Below, piece by piece: positions 35,758-46,392 of a stretch of 64,000 bases of DNA. Source of the stretch: Mercurialis annua. Lineage: Eukaryota; Streptophyta; Magnoliopsida; Malpighiales; Euphorbiaceae. Below the pieces are notes generated by a model. The model saw nothing but the letters and a program-made list of their open reading frames with translations. It did not search any database and was not told where the DNA came from. Where the stretch lies: the NCBI RefSeq assembly GCF_937616625.2, contig NC_065573.1:11981001-12045000 (forward strand), in the 5' to 3' direction. The position numbers and the translations under genes were made by a program. Positions within the stretch are counted from its first letter, which is position 1, and each line of letters begins with the position of its first letter.

Positions 35758-36050
35758 GCATATTTTGGTGTCTTCCCAATACTTTTGTGGAGTTCTTATG
35801 GCAATGGAGTAATATTATGTCTAGTGGTCCTTATTCGAGATTATGAAAGTTATTATGGTTTATTATGGTTTAGGAGATCTGAAAGTGTAGAAATGAGAGG
35901 ACTTTTCAGAATGTGGAGAAGAACATCGATACGATTATCTTTCATTGTTTTTCTCACTCGGTGATATTACGGTTATCTTTTATTACTATGTTTTTGGCCT
36001 TTTTTTTAGTCGTAACTTTTAGTGTGCCGCCTTGAGCGTGTCACTTTTTA

Positions 36051-37027
36051 TGCAAAAACTTATTACTTAAATTTATGTATTAAGCACTTAATTGGTTTAA
36101 GTTGGTTTGATAATTTAAAAAAGTTCAACTTAACTTATTCAGTTAAGTCAAAAACCACTTAAAATAATAAGTCAAAAATTTTGACTTATTTATTTTACTA
36201 AAAACATTAAATTATTAAATATTAGTTTTATTATTCAATAAACTTTGTATTTTTATTATTTTTAATTATTACTTACGAATAAAAATATTTTATCTCATAT
36301 ATATTAATTTTTTTATTCTTTTTAATATCACAATAAATGTATTATACTTAAATCAACACTTAAAATTGCAAATTAGTATATTTTCCACTATGAATATTTT
36401 TTTTCTGTCTTTATTTTTATTTTTATAGAGTATATATCATTTATTTAATATATCCGCTCTTAAATATTATTTGAACTTCATTTATAACACACAACATTAA
36501 TTATCAGATTTAAACGGTTTTTCAGAGTTTTAAAAACTAATATTTTTTCTTAAGGACTAATTTTTAAGCTAAAGTGGAGCATCATTATATCTTTAAGTAC
36601 TAATTATCAACATATACAATTAAAATTTATGATTTTTATTTATAATATATGTAATAATCATAATAGTTTTTAAATATTATTTATTTATAGTTTAGAAATT
36701 ATTTATATTCAGTGATTTATTTTTAAAATAGTTAACTTTTACATGTTTTGTATATAAATATAATAATTTTAATAATATCCAGTAATTGCAGACTTGCAGT
36801 TATCAAACAAACTTATTTAATTCAGCACTTAAAAAAATCAGCAATTATTATTTTCAGCACTTAAAATTCAGCATTTAATTTTCATCACTTATAATTTTCA
36901 GTTTTATCAAACGCTGCCTGAGTTAAGGTTTTTGCCACTTTTTGTGGCTTTAATTTTCATACTATTCATAAAAAAAATGAAGGAGTAAAATAAAAACAAA
37001 TGACATAGTAATAGTTGAAAGTTATCA
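36051..37027. other. AT-rich non-coding stretch
   Basis: Very AT-rich; repeated 'cagcacttaaaat' motifs at 36820-36900 resemble ends of degenerate MITEs, but no termini or target duplication could be defined. No gene seen. Confidence 0.4.
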
Positions 37028-37036
37028 TTAAAAAAA

Positions 37037-37312
37037 GGGAAAAGGGTCATTTATGCCCTTAAGGTTTGCCTCCAGGATCAAACAAGCCCTCAACGTCCGG
37101 AAAGGTTCAAATATGCCCCCAACGTCTTGAAAAATGAACAATCAGGCTCTCCAATTTTGACAATCAGGCCCCCAACGTTTCATTTACAAGTCAAAATGGG
37201 GGTCTGGTTGTTCACTTTTTAAGACGTTGGGGGCATATGTGAACCTTTCTAAACGTTGAGGGCTTACTTGATCCTTGAGGCAAACGTTAGGGGTATAAAT
37301 GACCTTTTTCCC
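37037..37312. mobile_element. Mutator-like MITE (276 bp)
   Basis: Terminal inverted repeats of about 36 bp beginning GGGAAAAGGGTCATTTATGC (left) and, as complement of the right end, GGGAAAAAGGTCATTTATAC. Flanked by an identical 9-bp duplication TTAAAAAAA (37028-37036 and 37313-37321). The 9-bp duplication points to the Mutator superfamily; part of it is an A run, so slightly less certain. No coding capacity. Confidence 0.85.
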
Positions 37313-37321
37313 TTAAAAAAA

Positions 37322-37794
37322 TAAATGACATGCATCTCGTAAATCTTGTTTGGAATATATTCTCTCTTGAAAAAGTACATTTATTTTTATATTACACTAT
37401 TTTTGCAAAACTATCCTTATACAATTCTTAATTCTATAATGAACTTTCAGTTCAATTTGTGTCCAAAATTTTCGGGCCAAATTTTATTAATATGTAAATG
37501 TACAAGATTTGGACTTTGTGCAATTGACCTCTTTAATTTTGATTTTATGGCTATGTTTTGGAAATCTTTTATTTCGGTTTTACTGATAAACAATATTTTC
37601 CATTATTTTTTTTAGTTTTCTCTTTTGTTTTTCTTTTATGAATAAAATCTTCTAAACCACATTGATGAATCCAACTAATTACTAATTAATAAGATTTTTT
37701 TTGTTTGTTCATTATTTTTAATTTTATTGAATTATATGTCTACAACTTTGCATATATCTATAAGCAGTAGGGATCTATATTGGTAAGTTGGATT
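37322..37794. other. AT-rich sequence, no feature
   Basis: Short frames only (for example 37346-37615, hydrophobic because AT-rich). Nothing recognised. Confidence 0.4.
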
Positions 37795-38134
37795 GAATAA
37801 TAAAAATATTAGAATCGATAGCTTTTGGATTTTTATTGTTTTCTTTATTTCATTTTTTACATTAAAATTAATAAAATCAATTAAAGAGTATAACATTTAC
37901 TATATGATTTTATCCACCATTTGGTAAGAAATTATTATAAATGATTTCAATTACTATATAAGTTGTTTGTTTCCATGCATTAAAATTAAATTATTATGAG
38001 ATTTAACAATCTAATTTTGAAGATAATTACAAAATTCCTTTTAAGGAATGATTATATATTAGGAGTTGAAATGGTAGTAATAAAACCTAATCAATCTGAT
38101 TCGATGTGATTTTTTTATGTAGATGTAAGCCAAA
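37795..38134. repeat. Direct repeat, left copy
   Basis: Matches 41408-41595 plus 42185-42375 with many substitutions, from 'taaaatatta(g/a)aat(c/t)gatag' to 'gtaagccaaac'. The left copy lacks about 590 bp present in the right copy. Confidence 0.75.
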
Positions 38135-38485
38135 CAAATTCAAAAATTGACATTTCGTATCAAAAAAGTCCTCCTCCAATTGTACCCCCATATATGTGTT
38201 ATCTTCTCCATTATAATTTTTTTTAATTCTTAATTTTTAATTTAGTCCTCAATTTAAAACTTAATTATTTCTAAATTTCAAATATAAACCTATGATTTTA
38301 AAAGTTTGAAAATCATATCAATTTTTAATAAAATTTTAAAAATCTTTTTTTTTATTTCTTCCTTTTTTTTCTCTTTTTCTTCTTTCCTTATTCGTCGCCG
38401 TTTGTCTTTTTTTTTTTTTTTGCAAAAGCCGTTTTTGTCCAAAGACGAACTAGATACATATGTCTGACTTTTACTATTCATAGAC
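38135..38485. other. AT-rich sequence with pyrimidine tracts
   Basis: T/C-rich run at about 38341-38420, including an 18-base T run. No gene. Confidence 0.4.
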
Positions 38486-38488
38486 AAA

Positions 38489-39574
38489 CACTACTAGAAA
38501 ACAGTCATTTAGCGACGGATATTTCCGTCGCTAAATGACCAAAATCCGTCGCTAAACACGTTTAGCGACGGATTTGCGACGGAAACAGTCCGTCGCAACA
38601 TTTTTGGTCGCAACGTTTGATAACGACGGGAAAACAATTTTGCGACGGATTTTGGTCTCCGTTTTAGCGACGGAATTTTAAATCCGTCGCTAATTAGCGA
38701 CGGATTTAGCGACGGATTTAAATCCGTCACTAATTTTAAAAAAATTAAAAAATTTAAAAATTACATCGTAAAATAAATTTTTTATTTAATCAATCCCTCA
38801 TCCGCGCCCTCCGTCACTCACCCACCTGAGTTAAATCACCCACTCGCATCCACCTGTCAATTTTCGCTAACTTCACAGTAGGTCACCCATCCTTCCATTG
38901 CTCCCACTCAAGACTTTTTAACCTTGTAGTTCTCCCGCGCACAACTCCACCTTAACCAGCTCATATTCATGTTATATATTTATGTATATTATACTTAAAT
39001 TTAACTAAAAACAACAAATATTTGTTTCCATAATTTAAATCTGCATTCTAAGATAATTTTTTTATAATTAATAATTTTATTAAAATATTTATATACTTTA
39101 AATAAATAAATAATATATAATTATTATTTCATAAATAATATTTAATTATTATTTTATAAATAAAAATGTTATATTAAAATAATATAAATTTAATTAAAAA
39201 AAATAATAATTATTTTTTATTAAATACTATCTTAAATAATATTAGATACCTTTTAATTTTTTTGACATTGAAAATTAGCGACGGATTTGAAATCCGTCAC
39301 TAAATTCCGTCGCAAAAGGCATAATTTAGCGACGGATTTTAAAATCTGTCGCTAATTGCGAAAAATAAAAGGCGGGAGTATTCCCGCCAGTAATTAGCGA
39401 CGGATTTTTAAATTTTATCAAAACAATTGGCAGGACTACTCCCGCAAACATTAGCGACGGAAAATCCATCGCTAAAGTTGGCGGGATCATTCCCGCCAAT
39501 TTAATGTGGTGTTTAGCGACGGATTTTAGATCCGTCACTAAAATCCGTCGCTAAAACGCTGTTTTCTAATAGTG
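38489..39574. mobile_element. Non-autonomous CACTA (En/Spm) element (1086 bp)
   Basis: Ends CACTACTAGAAAACAG and CTGTTTTCTAATAGTG, flanked by a 3-bp duplication AAA (38486-38488, 39575-39577). Both ends carry dense subterminal repeats of TTTAGCGACGGATTT in both orientations (roughly a dozen on the left, ten on the right), typical binding sites for a CACTA transposase. The right arm also has 'ggcgggagtattcccgcc' dyads. The AT-rich middle has no transposase, so it would need one in trans. Confidence 0.92.
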
Positions 39575-39577
39575 AAA

Positions 39578-41407
39578 CAAACATCTGTTCGAACCCAGTT
39601 TCAAATAAATATTTGTTCGACTGCGAACAACGGTGGAATGTTTGACTAGTAGTTTGGAGAAGAAGCATGTTCGTCCGGCGTTTGTTGAGGAGCATCAACG
39701 ATTTGTTTTGATTAGGGGTAATCTGGTTTATTTGATTACGGATAATTGAGATTCTTATGTTTAATTAGGTGCAATTATGATTAATTAGAATTTTAATTAA
39801 TTAGGACTGATTATGACTAATTGGAATTAATTATGATTAATTAGAATTTTCAATTGTATTATATTAATGAATTTATTAATTTAACTTGTAATTTTTCCTT
39901 ATATTTTAGTACTTATTAAATTTAATATTTTCTAATGTATGTATTTTGTAACAAAAACAATGATATTTATAAAAGAGATAAATATAACTAGGTATTTTAT
40001 GTGATTTGCAAATATATATACTAAATATTTTATTTTTATGTTAAAATGTTAAATGTATTATAAATTCTTTCATTTCCTATAATATGTGGCTTTATTTTAT
40101 AATTATTTGTAGATTATAAACTTATAAAAATAAACATAAATATTACAGATAGATATAAATCTTATTTTTACCTAAATTTTAGACTATTTTCTACTTGTAT
40201 TCGGGATATAAACAAGTTGGCCTATTCATGAGTTATTCGAGATTGACTCAAAAAATTCAAGTCGAGCTAATAGATTTGCGAGGTTCATGAGCCTCTTACA
40301 CATATAAAATAATAATATTTTTACTATATTAGCTTTTTACTTAAATATATATCATTTAATTAATAAAATTGCTATTTTATGGAAACAAATTTAAAATATG
40401 TCGACTATGAAATTTTTAATAACTTTTTCTTTAATGAACTCGAGTTGATCTCAAACAACTCAAATATCGTTCGTATTATCGTTGTTTTCAGAATTTGAAT
40501 TGGACAAACTATTTTCTTCACTCAAATCAAATATTTTTCTCATTATTTATGCTATAAACCCATTCGTATCTGCCATTTCAATAATTTTAGTTCTTAATTT
40601 ACCAATTGTTGAATGAAAAAAAAAACAATAGCATCAAATTATTATACAAGCTACATAAAGTAATTGGTAATTTTAATGTCGGGTTTAAAAGTATTTTTAA
40701 TAGTTTGTCATCTTGAGAGTAATTGATAGTTTTAATTTTAATTCAATGATCTTAGAAATATAATATCAAGATATTAACCGTAGAGGAGTTGAAAATGTGA
40801 AAATGATTAATTGCTCTTTTTATTTAAGAATTGAAAAAGATTACTTTGCAAATAAATTTTACATAAGTCTCAATTGCAAGTAATAGTGTCCATATAATTT
40901 TTGAAGTATTTAAATTTTAATATGATTTTATTTTAAATATTTAAATTTAATTTTAAAAATGTTTTTATAGAACCAACTGGAATCATAAATTGGAAATGTC
41001 CGGTTCTAATTTTTTTGAACCGTGACCATTTTTACCAATAAAATTGTTATCTATTTACAACTAACTTTATTACTTTTAATAATTATTATTTTTTTATATT
41101 TTTCTTAATGTTATCGTGTACATATATTAATATAGTAAAGGTCACTAATCTAATCTATAAATATCTTACCTTTCATGAATATCAATTAGCCTTGATGAAT
41201 ATTTCGTAAAAAAGAAGGAATACATGCATATTAATTACCTTCCTTAATTAACACATTTGATGGAATATAATCGTATTTACTTTTCTCGGAAATTGACAAA
41301 ATCATTAAATGCTCTTTCCATACTCCTAAAACTAAGAATAGAAAGAACTGATTAGCAAGTAAAATCTAATTGTCGCCTTATAATTTGCAAATAAAATTTC
41401 CTTCTGA
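39578..41407. other. AT-rich non-coding stretch
   Basis: 1.8 kb with no open frame above 60 codons and no recognised repeat. Confidence 0.5.
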
Positions 41408-42375
41408 CTAAAATATTAAAATTGATAGATTTTGGTTTTTTATTGCTTTCTTTAACTCATTTTTTACATTAAAACTAATAAAATCAATTAAAGAGTAGTA
41501 TAACATTTACTAGTATATGATTTTATCCCCCGTTTGGTAAGAAATTATGATAAATGATTTCAATTACTATATAAGTTGTTTGTTTCCATGCATTAAAGTC
41601 ACATTTAACTTTTATATGAGATTCATTGATATGGTTTAAAAAATACTTTAATCACTATTTAAGTCAAAAATGGCAAATGTTTAATATTTTAGTCAAATAT
41701 GTTGTTTGTTTTCGTGAGTCATATTTAATTTACATATAAAATTGAGTCATGTGATTTTGTAAATATAATTATATTTTAATTTTATTTGTTTAATTAAAAC
41801 TTAAAAGAGTATAATATTTATTTGATTTTATTTAGAATTTGGTAAAAAAAATCATAATAAATGATTTTAACAGTTAATTGGATTAAAAATGAAAAAAATT
41901 ATGTATTTAAATCAAATTGGTTATTTATTTCAAGTTGACTAGAGTCATTACCTAATGATTTATGAAATTGAGCAATGTGATTTGGGAAACATGATTGTTT
42001 TTAATTTTATTTGATTAAATAAAATTTAAAGAATTATAATATTTAGTTGATTTTATTTAGTATTTGTTAATAAATCATAATACATGATTTTAGTTACTAG
42101 CTAATTGAGTCTAAAGTGACAACTTTTTAATATCTAAGTAAGGAGGTTATTTATTTCTATGTTGATGAAAATCAAATTTATTGCATATGAGATTCAACAA
42201 TCTAATTTTGAATATAATTACAAAATTTCTTTTTAAGGAATGATAATATATTAGGAGTTGAAATGGTAATTTAAGAATAATGATTTTTTAAATAAAATAT
42301 TACTAATTAGATGATAGAAATAAAACCTAATCAATCTAGTTCGATTTGATTTTTTAGGTAAATGTAAGCCAAACT
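41408..42375. repeat. Direct repeat, right copy, with internal tandem units
   Basis: Homologous to 37795-38134. Contains about three diverged units (near 41470, 41800 and 42020), each with a 'ttgattttattta...tttggtaa...aatcataataaatgatttta' core, about 220-330 bp apart. The left copy has one unit. Confidence 0.7.
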
Positions 42376-42406
42376 TATATTTTTATTACATAATTTAAGT
42401 AGTAGT

Positions 42407-42948
42407 TAGGGGTGTGCATCGGTCGGTTCGGTCACCGAACCGAACCGAAACCGAATTAACCGAACCCGAAATGTTAGAAATTTTCAAAACCGAAACCGAA
42501 CCAAACTATATTAAAACCGAACCGAAACCGAACCGAAATAATATTTCGGTTCGGTCGGTTATTTCGGTTAACCGAAATAACCAAATTTTATTAAAATTAA
42601 TTATTAAAAAATAAAAAATAAAATAAATAACAAGAATTTTAATACTAATTAATAATTTAAGTACAATTTTAGGAGTTTTAGTAATTAAATTCTAAAAAAA
42701 TTACAAAATTACTTTATTTTTTAAAAAAAATTACAAAAATAACACAATTAATATATATAATTCGGTTATTTCGGTCGGTTCGGTTAATTCGGAAATTCCA
42801 TAGCCAAAACCGAACCGAACCGAATTAACCAAACTTTTTAAAAATAAAAACCGAAACCGAACCGAATTAACCAAAAACCAAACCAAATTAAAATTTCGGT
42901 TTGGTTCGGTCGGTTAATTCGGTTTGAACCGAATACTGCACACCCCTA
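42407..42948. mobile_element. hAT-type MITE (542 bp)
   Basis: Ends TAGGGGTGTGCA and TGCACACCCCTA, flanked by an 8-bp duplication GTAGTAGT (42399-42406, 42949-42956; the site is itself a GTA repeat). Both arms are packed with ACCGAACCG/CGGTTCGGT motifs facing inward, so the element can fold back on itself. No coding sequence. Confidence 0.88.
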
Positions 42949-43156
42949 GTAGTAGTAGTAAAATAACAAATACTATAAATTTATTTATTTTGTATTAACA
43001 AATTACGTGCACAATGTTTGAAAATGTTTATATTTTATCGATAATTGGGAGTTTGTATAATTACTCCAAATAAAGTGAATGTATTGGAAGTTGCAGAAAT
43101 GAAGATTTAATATGGCTCAGATATTTTGATACCTTTTCAACTTCTAAGAAGGCCTC

Positions 43157-43165
43157 TATAAATAG
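43157..43165 (+). promoter_or_regulatory. TATA-box-like sequence
   Basis: TATAAATAG, 26 bases upstream of the ATG at 43191. A start site about 30 bases downstream would leave almost no 5' leader, so its role as promoter of the next ORF is uncertain. Confidence 0.35.
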
Positions 43166-43190
43166 ATACAAGTAGAAGCAGGAAGTGTGC

Positions 43191-43676
43191 ATGGCTACTA
43201 AGGGTGTTGTCATGAAGAGGAAGAAAACTGTCGAGAATGAAATTTGGTCTACTGAGGAGTACTACAAATTAGCTGAGTTGGTGAAGAGGGACTTGCGTAG
43301 GCAAGTTTTAAAAGAAAAAAGGTCGAACAAACGTCCAAGGATGCACGATAACATTCACTGGGCATCAATTAGCGACAAGATGGAGACCAGAACACCTCAA
43401 GTCTGCTATGCTACGTGGTACGCGAAGCTATCAACAACTATGGCAGCCTACGAGGAGTGGCTCGGCGTCGATGATTACCGTCTTCTTATTGCCCTATATG
43501 AATCGGATGAGTGCGGCTATGAAAATGTGGACTGGGACAATCTTTTGAAGTATCGAAGTGGTGCAATGTGCCGAAAGGGTTGGAGTAAAATGACATCAGG
43601 CCTGGATGAACCTATGTCATTGCTTGATCAGGTGGAACTTCTCATGAAGCGCTATCGCCTGCACGAGCTCATGTAG
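43191..43676 (+). CDS. Short Myb/SANT-domain protein resembling the C-terminus of an RNA polymerase I termination factor
   Basis: Intronless frame of 161 aa from the ATG at 43191. Two Myb/SANT-like repeats: repeat 1 (about residues 18-80) begins IWSTEEYYKLAELV and includes NIHWASISDKMETRTPQVCY and TWYAKL. Repeat 2 (about 88-138) reads EEWLGVDDYRLLIALY, VDWDNLLKYRSG, then CRKGWSKM. The conserved Trp residues and the order of motifs match the C-terminal half of plant Myb-like proteins annotated as REB1/TTF1-type RNA polymerase I termination factors, which bind DNA in the nucleus. Those proteins are several times longer; here the N-terminal part is absent, so this is a truncated copy, a retrocopy or a domain-only gene. 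There are no internal stops. A GeBP-like pseudogene follows 1.1 kb downstream. Confidence 0.7.
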   Translation: MATKGVVMKRKKTVENEIWSTEEYYKLAELVKRDLRRQVLKEKRSNKRPRMHDNIHWASISDKMETRTPQVCYATWYAKLSTTMAAYEEWLGVDDYRLLIALYESDECGYENVDWDNLLKYRSGAMCRKGWSKMTSGLDEPMSLLDQVELLMKRYRLHELM

Positions 43677-43860
43677 CTTGAAATTTTAAGTTTGTATTGA
43701 GTGGGAGGAAGTTATGTGTTTTGTTTAATGAATTTTGTTGAAGTTTTATGTTTGTTTTGAGTGGGAGAAAGTTATGTTTTTTTTTATGTTTTGAGTGGGA
43801 GGAAGTTATGTTTCTTGTTTAATGAATTTTGGTGAAGCTTTATGTTTGTCTTTTGGATGG
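43677..43860 (+). repeat. Short tandem duplications after the Myb-like ORF
   Basis: Three imperfect copies of 'gttttgagtgggaggaagttatg' with 'tttcttgtttaatgaatttt' spacers, directly after the stop codon, in what would be the 3' UTR. Confidence 0.7.
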
Positions 43861-44798
43861 AAATTGTCAATTGGTTATCTTTCTTTGCCTGAATTACTTT
43901 TATGCTCACTCGTCTTCTTTAATCTATCAGGACAACCCAGCAAATATTTATAGCCTGTAACTTTGATGTTTGTTGATTGATCAGATTTTCAGGTACATTT
44001 GTTGGAGTGAAGATTTTTCACCTCACTGGCCTGCTTCTATTGAGAGTAATACATCTTATATTAACTCTTTACTGTGTCAGCAGATGAGTCTGAACAGATA
44101 CATCTCCAGAGCAGGCAAAGTTCTGCTCTCACCACCAAGCCTGTAACGTTGTCAAACTGAAGTTATAGAGTGTTTATAATGGACTATTACAAATGATGCA
44201 GCTAGTTTTATAATTACTTGCTGCTTTATTATTCTGTATAAATTGTTAAATTTGGTGTTTTCAAAACTTAAAGAGATGTTTAGGGTATTCGTACGAGTAC
44301 GACTAGCATTTTCTATTCTGAAGCATTTTCTTTGTTATCCGCTGAACTTGATTTTGCTTTTGATGTTTAGAATGCGTAAAGTAATTGCTTTTGATGGCTA
44401 ATAAGAATAAATTGGTTTCAAATTTTAGATAATTAATAATAAACAATGTGTCCTACTCCTAACTGACATCACTTGTTAGAGAGTTCATGAGATACTTTTT
44501 TCTGTTGCTGTGTTCCTTTTGTGTATTACAGGATATGACTAGCTTCAAATTGAATTTGCAGTCTGATTAGTGGCATGTGATAAGAAAACTCAAAACCTGA
44601 AATATCAATAATGATAAACAATACATAAATTTGGAATTGTAATGTCTTATACTCTCGAATTGACATCTTCAAATAAACAAAAAGTAGCCACAATTATATA
44701 TTTAAGATCTGCTTCGCACCTTCTGGGAGTCTTCACACAGCCCATTTATCTATTCATTTGAATTTACTTGAATTCATTAAGTTGTTAAACATTTATGC
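43861..44798. other. Intergenic or intronic sequence
   Basis: AT-rich, no gene seen. A 'ttatgcag' acceptor-like site at its end precedes the open sequence of the GeBP-like pseudogene. Confidence 0.4.
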
Positions 44799-45481
44799 AG
44801 CCCCTAATTTTAAGATCACACCCGAACCGGCACCAAAAACCGTTGGAATGAAAAGGACCAGTGAGGTTGACGCACAACTCATATAGAAGAAAACTAAAAA
44901 TTATGAGGATATTAAGAAACGGCCTTTTAAAAGAGTGTGGAGTGAGGATGACGAAATAATTTTATGATCAAATTTGTTGATAAAAAAGGAGTTGATCCTA
45001 CCAACAATACGGGCGCTTTTTCTAATTATATTAAACAATTACTTCACTTTGATCCTACCATCATACAATTTAAAGATAAAGTATCGAGAAAGAAAAAAAA
45101 TTGAGCGTCATATTCGTAAAAATGGTAAAGAGGTATCTTTTTCTAATTCTCACTATAAAAAAAAAGGCTTTAATTTATCAAAACTGATTTGGGGTGTGTG
45201 AATGGGTGTATTAATGGTATAAGCAAAAAAGCCAGAAAACGATCATGGGAAGAATTTGGATACTGTAGTAAGCCAAAAAATGGGGTTTTTTTTAATATTC
45301 GTCTCTTTAAAATGGGAGATTATGTGGCTATGAAGAGAATGGAGATGGTGGACGGGCATAAAAAGGCTGAAATGCAAGCTAAATTGAGGGACTTAAATGT
45401 GGCTGAACTGCAAGTGTTTATTAAGCGGATTGATATCTCAAATAGCAAGTGCAGCTCATCAACAGTAATGAGTAGAAGAAA
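44799..45481 (+). pseudogene. GeBP-like (DUF573) DNA-binding protein, broken
   Basis: Open sequence after an acceptor-like TTTATGCAG reads PNFKITPEPAPKTVGMKRTS, then after one TAG comes KKRPFKRVWSEDDEIIL, the start of the DUF573 domain of plant GeBP/STKL transcription factors. A TGA follows, then a one-base shift gives KKGVDPTNNTGAFSNYI and FDPTIIQFKDKVSRKKKN. After another shift come a short piece, NSHYKKKGFNLSKLIWGV and a stop. So the whole domain is present in three frames. A further open part (45189-45481) ends VAELQVFIKRIDISNSK, resembling the C-terminal Leu-rich region of the family, followed by a donor AG|GTATGT at 45482. A possible last exon is at 45733-45807. Two stops and at least two frameshifts make it a pseudogene. 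Confidence 0.75.
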
Positions 45482-45807
45482 GGTATGTCTGTTTCCTTTT
45501 AGCTCACTCAATTTTTAGATATACTACCATATATTGCTGCTATATTTTTGAATTGAATTCACATGTGAAGTGTGGGGTTTATTGTAGTTTGTTGTTTAAG
45601 AATGCTTTATTATAAAATCTGCTTTGCAGTTTGCAGAAATGTAAACCTTTTAATGTGTTGAATATCAAGTTTACACTTAAAAAAATATGTAATTGTAACT
45701 CATTTTTTATAATCTGCATATATGTTTTTAGGTGGAAGAAAGCTTTTACAGAATAGATTGTGGAAATTGCAGTAGCATGCTGAGCATCAATGTGGATTTT
45801 TGGTGAA

Positions 45808-46392
45808 TACGTTGTTTAGTTCGAAATTTGGCTAACTTGTTTAAATTTTTGAGTTCAAATAATGGTTTATGATTTAGCTAGTATGACTATATACCTTTGA
45901 TGGTTTGTTCTGGGATATGAGACTATGTTATGTTTTAAATATGAGTTATCTATAATTTGGTGCTAGCAAAAAGACCAAGGTTTGCTTTGTCCTTTTTATC
46001 ATCGATCTAATGCATTATTTTAAGTAAAATATTCTTAATAAGCATTTCAATTTATTTTATTACACAATATTAATTAATGATGCTGGCATTGTTGATTGAC
46101 AATAATGTTGCTTTAGAGTATTGTTATATCATTCTTTAGCAAACAGAATAATCATGTGAGGGTAGTTTTTTGCTGATAATATAATAGAAATGCAGGAACC
46201 TGTAATCATAGTCTCAAGCAAAAGCAGATTCTGTATGATAATTTAAGAGTGGCAAAAGTTATCACAATCAATTCTAATGTATATGTTACAAATACAATTT
46301 ACTACAATGCTCAAATATTCCACTTCAAAACTTACAAACTTAATACACATAAAATTATCAACCATACATAAGTGTGATTCTGAAAGCTTTTA
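45808..46392. other. Intergenic region downstream of the ALIS-like gene
   Basis: AT-rich, no open frame of note. It should include the 3' UTR of the minus-strand gene ending at 46393, but I cannot place its end. Confidence 0.4.

Larger units (their letters stand above)
31200..36050 (+). mobile_element. L1-type LINE retrotransposon, heavily mutated
   Basis: Consecutive pieces of ORF1, an apurinic-type endonuclease, a reverse transcriptase and a C-terminal zinc-binding region are recognisable in plus orientation, separated by frameshifts and stops. The 3' end near 36050 has 'tagtgtgccgcc' and 'gtgtcactttttatgc', sequences usual in plant LINE 3' tails. No poly(A) or clean target duplication was found. 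The 5' boundary is approximate. Confidence 0.85.

Noticed and set aside
36820..36910. Repeated 'cagcacttaaaat' motifs suggesting a MITE end
   Set aside because: No matching opposite end with a target duplication was found.
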